18,757 bases of DNA. Origin: CAZOZP01 sp964584325 (lineage in GTDB: Bacteria; Bacteroidota; Ignavibacteria; Ignavibacteriales; Melioribacteraceae). A program made the position numbers and the translations under genes. The DNA lies in the NCBI GenBank assembly GCA_964584325.1, contig CAZOZP010000062.1:1-18757 (forward strand). Direction: 5' to 3'. Below are positions 9,550 through 16,739 of the stretch, piece after piece (position 1 is the first letter of the stretch; each line of letters starts with the position of its first letter). Below the pieces are notes generated by a model, which was not told the origin of the DNA, searched no databases, and worked only from the letters and a program-made list of their open reading frames with translations.

Positions 9550-12500
9550 TTAATCTATCTGTCTTTCAAACTTTGGTATAATTAAGGTAAAAATTGTTTT
9601 CACTCCCTGCGAACTCAATACTTCAATCCTTCCGTTATTTTTTGCGGCAAGTGCAAATGACAAAGGTAATCCCAGACCTGCGCCTTTTTCCCCCATGGTA
9701 CCGGTTTTCACTTCACCATATTCACATTTTTCTATGTTCGAAATCTGATACGGAGTCAAACCAATTCCGTTATCCTCAACGCTAATAAGGATTTCAGCAT
9801 TCTTCCCGGCAGTTTTTATCTTAATCTTTCCGCCTTTATTTGTGTATTTTATTGAATTCAGAATAAAATTCCTCACTATTTTTTCAATGTGATTCGGATC
9901 AGCGAAAGCATAAATATCATCTTCTTGTTCAATTATAAATTCCAGTTCTTTACTTCTTGCGTTTTTTTCATAGAAATACATTATGTTTTCAATTATACTT
10001 TCCACTGCAAAACTCTTTGGTGAAATTGTAAGCCGGCCGCCATGAATTCTGCTCCATTCAAGCAAGTTATCAAGAAGATTAAAAACATTGGTTGAAGTTC
10101 TGTCAATTGCCTCAAGATATTCCAGGATTTCAGGTTTTTCCATAGAATCCATCTCACTGCTGATCATTCCTGAAAGTCCGATAATTACCGAGAAAGGATT
10201 TTTTATATCTGTTGTAAGAAGTGAAAATACTCTTTCCTTTTCAAGATTATCGTCAATCAGTTTAGACTGCGATTTTTTAAGTTCCTCTTCAGTCAGCTTC
10301 CTTATTTCAATTTCCTTTAGAAGTTCGTTTTTCTTTTCTTCAACGAGATTTTCCAACTCAGTGTTTATTTTGTGGATGTGGTTTTCTCTTAGTTTTATTA
10401 TTACTGCAACCAGAATAATCAGTGCAATAAAAACAGAAATTCTGAACCAAAGTGTCTGCCAGAACGGCGGATTCACTTTAATTGTAATATTGAACTCTTT
10501 TGAAAGAGATCCTTCAAAGTCTGTTGCCTGAATACGAAATTTATAAGTACCTGCCTCAAGATTAGTAAATCCGGCTGAATTTATGCTTCCTGAAGCGATC
10601 CAGGTAGAATCAAATCCCTCCAGAGTATAGAAGTGTTTTATTTTTGAAGGATTCCTATAATCGGGCAGAAGAAAATCAAATGAAATGTGATTCTCTTTAT
10701 AATCAATTTCTATCGTTTCTCCGTTCTTAAATATTTTTTCTTCCGATAACGCATTTCCGAAAATTTTAACACCGGTTATAACCGGTATAACCGGAGAATA
10801 TTTTAGGGTGGGGATAAGTTCTTCAGGCTTGAACATATTAATTCCTTCCTGTCCGCCGAAAAACAAATAACCGTTATCTGCCGTACTTCCGGCTCCCCAA
10901 TAATAGCTCTGATTCAACAGCCCGTTTTCCTTTGTAAATCTGTTTATACCCGAAGTGGTTTTATTAAGGCTGTACAACCCTAAATTTGTTGAAAACCAAA
11001 TATTTCCTCTTAAGTCTTCTTCAATAGCATAAACTGTGTTGTTTAGGATACCGTCTTTTTCCGAGTAATTTACCAGTTTAACACTGTCTTTTCCGCTGCT
11101 CACCTGCTTTGCATCAAGAAAATACAAACCTCCGAAAAATGAGCCGATCCATAGATTTCCTGAATTGTCATATTTAAGAGAAATAACTTTGCCGCTATAA
11201 AGCAGACCTTTACCGTCAACATATTCATCAATCCTAACAGCTTTAAGAACAGGCATATAGAAATCTGAAGTTTCCTTTACTTCTATTTTGTATAAACCGT
11301 TCCAGGTTCCTGCCCAGAGATTACCTTTTTTGTCTTCCTTAATACTTTTAGACTGAATATGCTGCCGGGCAAAAATATTTTCGTTACCCTTTAACGGATA
11401 ATTCACTTTTCCTTTTCTTTCGTCATAAATTCCGAGTCCGAAATTTGATCCTACCCAAATTCTGCCTTTGCTATCTTCAAATACTTCCATAATGATAATA
11501 TCAGAATCGTATCCTTCTTCGTGCTCAATCGTTTGAACTTTCCTGAAATAAACAGAACCGGTTGCATTGTGAATTCTATCAGCATAGGATAATCCGTTTT
11601 TCCAAGTTCCGATCCAAAGTCTTTCCCTGCTGTCTATACATAAAGCCGAAACCTGATCATTCACGAGTCTTCCTCCGGCTTCAACCCCTCTGAAAATATC
11701 AATAATTCCGGTTTTAAGATTTATTCTGTTTAGACCTTTGTCTTGCGTACCTGCCCAAAGATAACCTTTTTTATCAGAATAAAGGGATCGGATTACTTTA
11801 CTGCTTAAAGTTTTGCCGGGTACTTCATTAACTGTAAATGCCTTAATTTTGCGTTCGTCTTTATAAAGGCAAAAGGCTCCGTAGAATGGACTACCCGCCC
11901 ATATCATTCCTGTTTTGTCAACTGCAAGTCTGGTAATGTTGGTTCTTGAAAAATCCTCACCTGTCTGTGCTTTCAAAGCAATATGCTCAACAGTTCTTTT
12001 AGATAAATCAAACCTGTACAAACCTTCAATTGTTGAAAACCAGATTTCTCTGTTTTCAATGAAAAGCATTCGATTAACAATTCCTGATTCAAGAACCGGC
12101 GGCAAAGCTGAAACACCCGGCCTGTTAAACTTCTCACGTCTTTCGTCCAGCACCCGAATGCCTTTTTGAGATGCAATCCAGATATTATTGTATGAATCTT
12201 CATATAGATCATAAACATCATTGCTCTGGATTGAGTTTGCGGTTCCATCGGGCATAAATTGCTTATAAGATTTCATATCTTTAGAAATCCTGATCAGACC
12301 GCGTCCCTCGGTCGAAACCCAAAAAATGCCGGAGTGGTCAGCAATAACGGAACTTACTGCCCTAAATGGATGATCTCCTTCGCTGAAGTACCTGGTAAAG
12401 TTTTGATTGTTTTCGTTGTACTTTGCAAATCCGCTTGAATGAGAAGCAATCCAAATATTACCGTTTACCTCAATTACTTTTCTTATAGAATTATCGGGAA

Positions 12501-12972
12501 TGGAATTTTTGTCAGAAGAATTATTAAGAAATGTTTTTATTTTTCCGTCTGAAGGTGTATAAACAGACAAACCGCCGGAGTTAGTCATTATCCAGATTCT
12601 GCCTTTGGAATCTTCAAACATATCGTATAGATAAGCATCGTTAAGCTTAGAGCTGTCGCCCTTCACTGCTTTTATTACGTGAAATTTGTTCCCTTCATAT
12701 CTTGCAATTCCTTGTCCGGTACCTATCCAGATAATTCCGTTTTTATCGCAAAGAAAATTCTTAACCGAACTCTGCGGAAGTCCGTCTTCCATGGTAATCA
12801 TTCGAACATTATAGCTGCCGGTTTGAGCAATTGAAGATTTGCCTATAAAAAAAAACGCCGCAACTGTTAAAATGATGCATGGATTAATTATATTTCGAGA
12901 AATCCTCAGCAGGAAACCTGTCGGGAAATAATTCTTATTGCAGGAAGCATTATGATTATATTTTTCAGTCAT
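9550..12972 (-). CDS. Two-propeller Y_Y_Y sensor, degenerate histidine kinase lacking the phosphoacceptor His (kinase 3)
   Basis: The 1140-residue protein has a long N-terminal stretch before a hydrophobic signal segment ending near SSIAQ (residue 49). Fourteen Reg_prop blades, Y_Y_Y, a membrane helix (842-862) and a coiled coil follow. The H-box reads SLLTTDIKNPF: residue 921 is Thr (codon ACA at 10212-10210) where kinases 1 and 2 have His. Everything around it is kept, including the following Asp, the N-box Asn1039, DNGIG at 1067-1071 and GAGLG at 1097-1101, at the same spacings as its neighbours. It may therefore bind ATP but cannot be phosphorylated on the usual histidine. It could act as a pseudokinase partner, or phosphorylate a partner in trans. 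The Caulobacter protein DivL, with Tyr in place of His, is a precedent for function without it. The gene is intact and first in the array, 89 bases downstream of the RsbRD_N-like gene. Confidence 0.9.
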   Translation of the reverse strand: MTEKYNHNASCNKNYFPTGFLLRISRNIINPCIILTVAAFFFIGKSSIAQTGSYNVRMITMEDGLPQSSVKNFLCDKNGIIWIGTGQGIARYEGNKFHVIKAVKGDSSKLNDAYLYDMFEDSKGRIWIMTNSGGLSVYTPSDGKIKTFLNNSSDKNSIPDNSIRKVIEVNGNIWIASHSSGFAKYNENNQNFTRYFSEGDHPFRAVSSVIADHSGIFWVSTEGRGLIRISKDMKSYKQFMPDGTANSIQSNDVYDLYEDSYNNIWIASQKGIRVLDERREKFNRPGVSALPPVLESGIVNRMLFIENREIWFSTIEGLYRFDLSKRTVEHIALKAQTGEDFSRTNITRLAVDKTGMIWAGSPFYGAFCLYKDERKIKAFTVNEVPGKTLSSKVIRSLYSDKKGYLWAGTQDKGLNRINLKTGIIDIFRGVEAGGRLVNDQVSALCIDSRERLWIGTWKNGLSYADRIHNATGSVYFRKVQTIEHEEGYDSDIIIMEVFEDSKGRIWVGSNFGLGIYDERKGKVNYPLKGNENIFARQHIQSKSIKEDKKGNLWAGTWNGLYKIEVKETSDFYMPVLKAVRIDEYVDGKGLLYSGKVISLKYDNSGNLWIGSFFGGLYFLDAKQVSSGKDSVKLVNYSEKDGILNNTVYAIEEDLRGNIWFSTNLGLYSLNKTTSGINRFTKENGLLNQSYYWGAGSTADNGYLFFGGQEGINMFKPEELIPTLKYSPVIPVITGVKIFGNALSEEKIFKNGETIEIDYKENHISFDFLLPDYRNPSKIKHFYTLEGFDSTWIASGSINSAGFTNLEAGTYKFRIQATDFEGSLSKEFNITIKVNPPFWQTLWFRISVFIALIILVAVIIKLRENHIHKINTELENLVEEKKNELLKEIEIRKLTEEELKKSQSKLIDDNLEKERVFSLLTTDIKNPFSVIIGLSGMISSEMDSMEKPEILEYLEAIDRTSTNVFNLLDNLLEWSRIHGGRLTISPKSFAVESIIENIMYFYEKNARSKELEFIIEQEDDIYAFADPNHIEKIVRNFILNSIKYTNKGGKIKIKTAGKNAEILISVEDNGIGLTPYQISNIEKCEYGEVKTGTMGEKGAGLGLPLSFALAAKNNGRIEVLSSQGVKTIFTLIIPKFERQID

Positions 12973-13061
12973 TCCGGAAATTCATTATTACTTAACAGTA
13001 TTATCGTACAGTTTGCAAAATAGTGAAAAATAAAATCAATTGTTACTTGTTATTTAAGTTT

Positions 13062-13577
13062 TCAGACACCTATAACCCATTTCGTAACAGATTCCACAGC
13101 CTTATCGAAGAAACCTTCTTCTTTGTAGATTTCGTTTTCATCTATATGAAGACTTTCGTGCCCGGCAGTAGTAAAATATACTGCTTTATCAAAGAAGTGA
13201 GTAACCCTTAACTGGAACTCACCGGCTTCATATAAATCCACGGCATTATTAAGGCATCCCTGTTCAAGAATAAACTGCCAGATTACGTTTCGGGCAATTA
13301 TGAGAGCATAGATAATTTCGCTGGATTTAATTCCCTGAGCCGCACGTTCTTTCCCGAGGCTCATAAAATATTTAGCTGTGTTTGAATAATCGGATTCTTC
13401 GTCTGTAAGCCATTCACCAAGTCTGCCGAAGACGTCTTTTATTCTTGCGTGAAGAATTTCATCAGATATCTGCCTGTAACCTTTTGTACATGGATTATTC
13501 TTAACATCCTTAATCCATTTACCTGTAAGGTACTCAGAATGATCTTCTACGGTTTGAACCAACTTCTTGTAAAGCAT
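13062..13577 (-). CDS. RsbRD_N-like (RsbT co-antagonist N-terminal domain) protein
   Basis: I place the start at the ATG at 13577, which sits five bases after a strong GGAGG (13587-13583). This gives 171 residues; an upstream ATG at 13607 would overlap the previous gene and lacks such a site. The helical pattern, with LTGKWIKDV near the N-terminus and LGKERAAQGIKSSEIIYALIIARNVIW in the middle, matches the RsbRD_N domain. That domain sits at the N-terminus of stress-signalling co-antagonists, usually ahead of a STAS or kinase module. Here it stands alone, with a different C-terminal tail (about 40 residues, ending in an amphipathic segment). Its role is unknown; a sensory or adaptor part in a phospho-relay is plausible. 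It follows the lipoprotein gene by 19 bases, probably cotranscribed, and precedes the kinase array. Confidence 0.7.
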   Translation of the reverse strand: MLYKKLVQTVEDHSEYLTGKWIKDVKNNPCTKGYRQISDEILHARIKDVFGRLGEWLTDEESDYSNTAKYFMSLGKERAAQGIKSSEIIYALIIARNVIWQFILEQGCLNNAVDLYEAGEFQLRVTHFFDKAVYFTTAGHESLHIDENEIYKEEGFFDKAVESVTKWVIGV

Positions 13578-13596
13578 AACAGCCTCCAAAAATTGT

Positions 13597-14010
13597 TTAC
13601 AGTTCAAATTCCTTTTCTATTTGCGCTTTCCCGGAAGTGAATTCATCCTCTACAACAAACTCAAGCAAATACTTGCCGTCGGTAAAGGTTGAATCAAGTT
13701 CGAATTGAATATTTATTCCTATATCGTCAATTTTCTCTTCAACGGATTCTGAAAACAGTCCGTCTTCTATTTTTTCAATTTTATTGCCGGAGGGGTCAAC
13801 AAGATTCACATAATAATTAAGTGAAAATTTTTCTTCATTTTCTTTGTTGGAGAATGAAAATCCTTTTACCTGAACTGATGCATTAATTTCCCATCCTTCT
13901 TCTGTATCGAAAGTGAAAACTTCCGGACTAAAAAGTTCAAGCCGGCTTTCCTCATTAGAACAAGAGGCAAATACCAACAAAAATAGAGATAAAAGCAAAC
14001 CCAATTTCAT
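13597..14010 (-). CDS. Small lipoprotein of unknown function
   Basis: The ATG at 14010 is preceded by AAGGAG at good spacing and opens a clear lipoprotein signal (MKLGLLLSLFLLVFASC). Cys17 is therefore the likely lipidated residue, giving 137 residues; the upstream ATG at 14040 lacks a comparable site. The mature part is acidic and predicted to be mostly beta strands (ASVQVKGFSFS, SLNYYVNLVDPSG, GKYLLEFVVEDEF), suggesting an immunoglobulin-like or beta-sandwich fold, but I recognise no family. It would sit on the periplasmic side of a membrane. It is paired with the downstream RsbRD_N-like gene, 19 bases away, and separated from serC by a hairpin. Confidence 0.75.
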   Translation of the reverse strand: MKLGLLLSLFLLVFASCSNEESRLELFSPEVFTFDTEEGWEINASVQVKGFSFSNKENEEKFSLNYYVNLVDPSGNKIEKIEDGLFSESVEEKIDDIGINIQFELDSTFTDGKYLLEFVVEDEFTSGKAQIEKEFEL

Positions 14011-14040
14011 TACCCTGCTCCTTTGTATGTTAAAATGCAA

Positions 14041-14077
14041 ATTTCTGCCGCAAGGTGCAATACCAAACGGCAGAAAT
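14041..14077 (-). terminator. Hairpin between serC and the lipoprotein gene
   Basis: A perfect 10-bp stem (ATTTCTGCCG with CGGCAGAAAT) encloses 17 bases whose GGT/ACC can also pair. It begins 17 bases past the serC stop codon. On the minus strand it is followed by TTTGCATTTTAAC, a poor U tract. It could be a weak or partial terminator that separates the serine genes from the lipoprotein pair, or an mRNA-stabilising structure. It ends about 30 bases before the lipoprotein start. Confidence 0.5.
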
Positions 14078-14093
14078 CCAAAAAATCTTACTA

Positions 14094-15179
14094 TTAATTG
14101 CGGGCTTTGAAATCTTTCATGAACTGAACTAAGTCAGCCACACCTTTTTCAGGGAAAGCATTGTAAACAGATGCTCTCAAGCCGCCGACTGATCTGTGGC
14201 CTTTCAAACCGTCGAACCCTGCCGCAAGTGCTTCGCTTATAATTTTTTTCTCAAGTTCTTCACTTGGCAGTCTGAAAGTAATATTCATCAGCGATCTGTC
14301 TTCTTTTACCGCAGTACCTCTGTAGAAGCCGTCGCTATCGTCCATATATCCGTAAAGAAGTTCTGCTTTACGTTTGTTTGTCTCGTACATTTTATCCAGT
14401 CCGCCGTTCTTAAGCAACCATTTAAATACAAGTCCGCTAATATAAATTGAGAAGCAAGCCGGTGTATTGTACATTGATTCATTTTCCGCGTGAATTTTGT
14501 AATTCAAATAAGTATGAAGACTATCACTGCTTCTTTCGAGAAGATTTTTGCGCACTACAACTATCGTTAAGCCGGCAGGTCCTGCGTTTTTCTGAGCACC
14601 TGCGTATATAATGCCGTATTTGTTAATATCTATTTTTTTATGAAGGAAGTCAGATGAAGCATCACATACTAAAGGAACATTACCTACTTCAGGTTCAATT
14701 TTGTACTGAGTACCGTAAATCGTATTATTCGAAGTGAAATGAACATAAGCCGCTTCCGAATCAAGTTTTAGATCAGACTGTTTCGGAAGTCTTATAAAAT
14801 TTTCTGCTTCGGTTGTAGCGGCAATATTAACAGCGCCAACTCTTTTAGCTTCCTTCGCTGCTTTTTTTGCCCAAACACCTGTTACTATATAATCTGCTTT
14901 ATTAACAGGAGGCATTATATTCAGCGGAACCATTGAAAACTGCAGTGTTGCTCCGCCCTGAAGGAATAATACCGAATACTCATCACTTATACCGAGTAAT
15001 TCTCTTAAATCTTTTTCTGCATCTTTAATTATTCCGTCATAAACTTTACCGCGATGGCTCATTTCAAGAACAGACATTCCTGTGCCCTTGTATGAAAAAA
15101 GATTTTGCTGTGCTTCAAGTAAAACTTCCTCCGGTAAAACAGCCGGGCCTGCACTAAAGTTATAAACTCTTTTTTCCAT
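14094..15179 (-). CDS. serC: Phosphoserine aminotransferase
   Basis: This 361-residue protein, the usual length, converts 3-phosphohydroxypyruvate and glutamate to phosphoserine and 2-oxoglutarate in serine biosynthesis; it often also serves pyridoxal phosphate synthesis. The start NFSAGPAVLPEEVL, GMSVLEMSHR and FLQGGATLQF are family hallmarks. AGAQKNAGPAG contains the Schiff-base lysine, Lys197, and Asp173 fits the cofactor-nitrogen position. It ends with GHRSVGGLRASVYNAF, another conserved block. It should be a cytoplasmic dimer. The ATG is preceded by AAAGG, and the DUF1015 gene ends 20 bases upstream, so the two are probably cotranscribed. No serA or serB is present in the window. I see nothing degenerate, so this is the most secure call here. 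Confidence 0.97.
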   Translation of the reverse strand: MEKRVYNFSAGPAVLPEEVLLEAQQNLFSYKGTGMSVLEMSHRGKVYDGIIKDAEKDLRELLGISDEYSVLFLQGGATLQFSMVPLNIMPPVNKADYIVTGVWAKKAAKEAKRVGAVNIAATTEAENFIRLPKQSDLKLDSEAAYVHFTSNNTIYGTQYKIEPEVGNVPLVCDASSDFLHKKIDINKYGIIYAGAQKNAGPAGLTIVVVRKNLLERSSDSLHTYLNYKIHAENESMYNTPACFSIYISGLVFKWLLKNGGLDKMYETNKRKAELLYGYMDDSDGFYRGTAVKEDRSLMNITFRLPSEELEKKIISEALAAGFDGLKGHRSVGGLRASVYNAFPEKGVADLVQFMKDFKARN

Positions 15180-15199
15180 TTTTAACCTTTAATAATAAT

Positions 15200-16432
15200 T
15201 TATATTTCGTGAATTACGAGTCCGTCTCTTAATTTGGGTTCAAACCATGTGGATTTAGGCGGCATAATTTCGCCGGCATCTGAAATCTGCATTAAATCGT
15301 TCAAAGAAACCGGATAAAGCGAGAAAGCAACTTCAGCTTTGCCGGAATCTACCAGTTTAATCAGTTCCTTAGTACCTCTTATACCCCCGATAAAATCAAG
15401 TTTCTTAGATGTCCGCGGGTCATCAATGCCTAAAATCGGATTAAGTATATTATCTTGCAGAATGCTCACATCAAGATTATCACCAACTGTTTTTGTTTCC
15501 TTAATATTTGAACCTGCTTTAAGCACATACCACTTTTTATCAAGATACATACAAAACTCTCTTTTGCCTGAAGGTACCTGTCTGTCTGCTTCTTCAACAG
15601 AAAAGCATCCGGAAATTTTTTTCAGAAATTCATCCCCGGTATTTCCGTTAAGGCTGAATACAACTCTGTTATAAGGAAGAATATTTAATTCCTCAGCCGG
15701 AAACAATACAGCCAGGAAAAAATTATATTCTTCATCTCCTGTGTGGGCAGGATTGGCATTTTGTCTTTCAGTTCCGGTTCTTGCGGCACTTGCGGCACGG
15801 TGGTGTCCGTCTGCAATATAAAGTTTATCAACTCCGGCAATCAAACCAACAACTTCCGCAATGTCTGAATCATCCATAATCCATACAGTGTGAGAAATTC
15901 CGTCCTCCGCGGTAAAATCATACAAAGGCTTTCCCTGTGCTGTTTTTCCTACAATTTCATTAACGCGCTCAACACCTCTGTAAGTAAGGAAAACGGGACC
16001 AGTCTGTAATCCGGTCGTAATTATATGCTTAGTACGGTCATCTTCTTTATCTTTTCTGGTTTTTTCATGCTTAAGTATAACACCTGCCCGGTAATCGTCC
16101 ACGGCAAAGGTTGCTGCAATACCCGTCTGTACCTGAGTTCCCATTACAAGTTTATAAACATACAGCTTAGGAGTTTCTTCCTGTACAAGCGGAGCATTTT
16201 TCATAATTTCCGTAAAATTTGTACATGCTTTCTGATATACTTCTTCGGAATATGCATCTGTGGTTTTTTCAAGATCTATCTCTGCCCTTGTAACATGCAA
16301 AAGGCTAAGCGGATTATTTTTTGCTATCTCATAAGCTTCTTCTCTGTTTACAACATCATAAGGAACACTCGCTACTTTTGAAGCAGCCTCGGGGGCAGGT
16401 CTCACTGCTCTGAATGGTCTTATCACAGCCAT
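15200..16432 (-). CDS. DUF1015 family protein
   Basis: The 410-residue protein opens with VIRPFRAVRPAPEAASKVASVPYDVVNREEA, the usual DUF1015 beginning. It contains KHEKTRKDKEDDRTKH (121-136) and YIADGHHRAASAAR (205-218), both characteristic. The family has no assigned function that I can state. The VPYDV start and DGHHR motif recall the ParB/sulfiredoxin-like fold of free-serine kinases (SerK, SbnI), but this is my inference. The ATG follows GGAG at a five-base spacing. The stop is 20 bases upstream of serC, so the pair is very probably an operon. Conserved linkage to serine genes in other genomes would fit a role in serine metabolism. No signal peptide is seen. Confidence 0.9.
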   Translation of the reverse strand: MAVIRPFRAVRPAPEAASKVASVPYDVVNREEAYEIAKNNPLSLLHVTRAEIDLEKTTDAYSEEVYQKACTNFTEIMKNAPLVQEETPKLYVYKLVMGTQVQTGIAATFAVDDYRAGVILKHEKTRKDKEDDRTKHIITTGLQTGPVFLTYRGVERVNEIVGKTAQGKPLYDFTAEDGISHTVWIMDDSDIAEVVGLIAGVDKLYIADGHHRAASAARTGTERQNANPAHTGDEEYNFFLAVLFPAEELNILPYNRVVFSLNGNTGDEFLKKISGCFSVEEADRQVPSGKREFCMYLDKKWYVLKAGSNIKETKTVGDNLDVSILQDNILNPILGIDDPRTSKKLDFIGGIRGTKELIKLVDSGKAEVAFSLYPVSLNDLMQISDAGEIMPPKSTWFEPKLRDGLVIHEI

Positions 16433-16735
16433 ATTATCTCCAATTCATAAATTAATCTAAAACATTACGAAAAATAACCAATAAATAGGAATATGAAAAC
16501 ATTTAGCTTAATTATTTTGGAGGCAGGGGTATAAAGCAGGGTTGCCGGCGGTAAAACTTTTCTTCTTGTGATGTTCTTCCTGTCGGAGAATATATTTTCT
16601 TACTCTTTCTGAAGCTCGTGGCAATTAAAAAAACAATTCATTTTATTATCTCTTTTCACACAGCCTCTTTATTCATCGGATTCATTGGATTGTCCGGGAT
16701 TATCCGGGATTGTAGAGACAAGGCATGCCTTGTCT
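16433..16735. other. Non-coding stretch upstream of the DUF1015 operon
   Basis: No credible reading frame is present. The part next to DUF1015 is AT-rich and probably holds its promoter, but I find no convincing match to either promoter consensus. It also contains a tandem pair of 10-base units (TCCGGGATTA at 16693-16702 and TCCGGGATTG at 16703-16712) leading straight into the palindrome at 16712-16739. I read the latter part as repeat-derived. Confidence 0.4.
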
Positions 16736-16739
16736 CTAC
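16712..16739. repeat. Perfect 28-bp palindrome overlapping the ATPase stop codon
   Basis: GTAGAGACAAGGCA is followed directly by its exact reverse complement. Palindromes of this type are found dispersed in many bacterial genomes. The minus-strand stop codon TAG (16738-16736) of the ATPase lies inside it. With no loop it can form a cruciform or a long RNA hairpin, and it may act as a terminator for both directions. No T run follows. Confidence 0.8.

Noticed and set aside
10088..10531. Open frame on the plus strand across the kinase 3 catalytic region
   Set aside because: It is antisense to a clearly conserved kinase domain, is rich in Ser and Phe as antisense frames here are, and has no recognisable domain or ribosome binding site.
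13597..14040. Longer lipoprotein start at 14040
   Set aside because: The extra ten residues would precede the lipoprotein signal, while the ATG at 14010 has a good AAGGAG site.
15339..15674. Plus-strand open frame inside DUF1015
   Set aside because: It lies opposite a well-conserved family protein and shows no domain or start signal.
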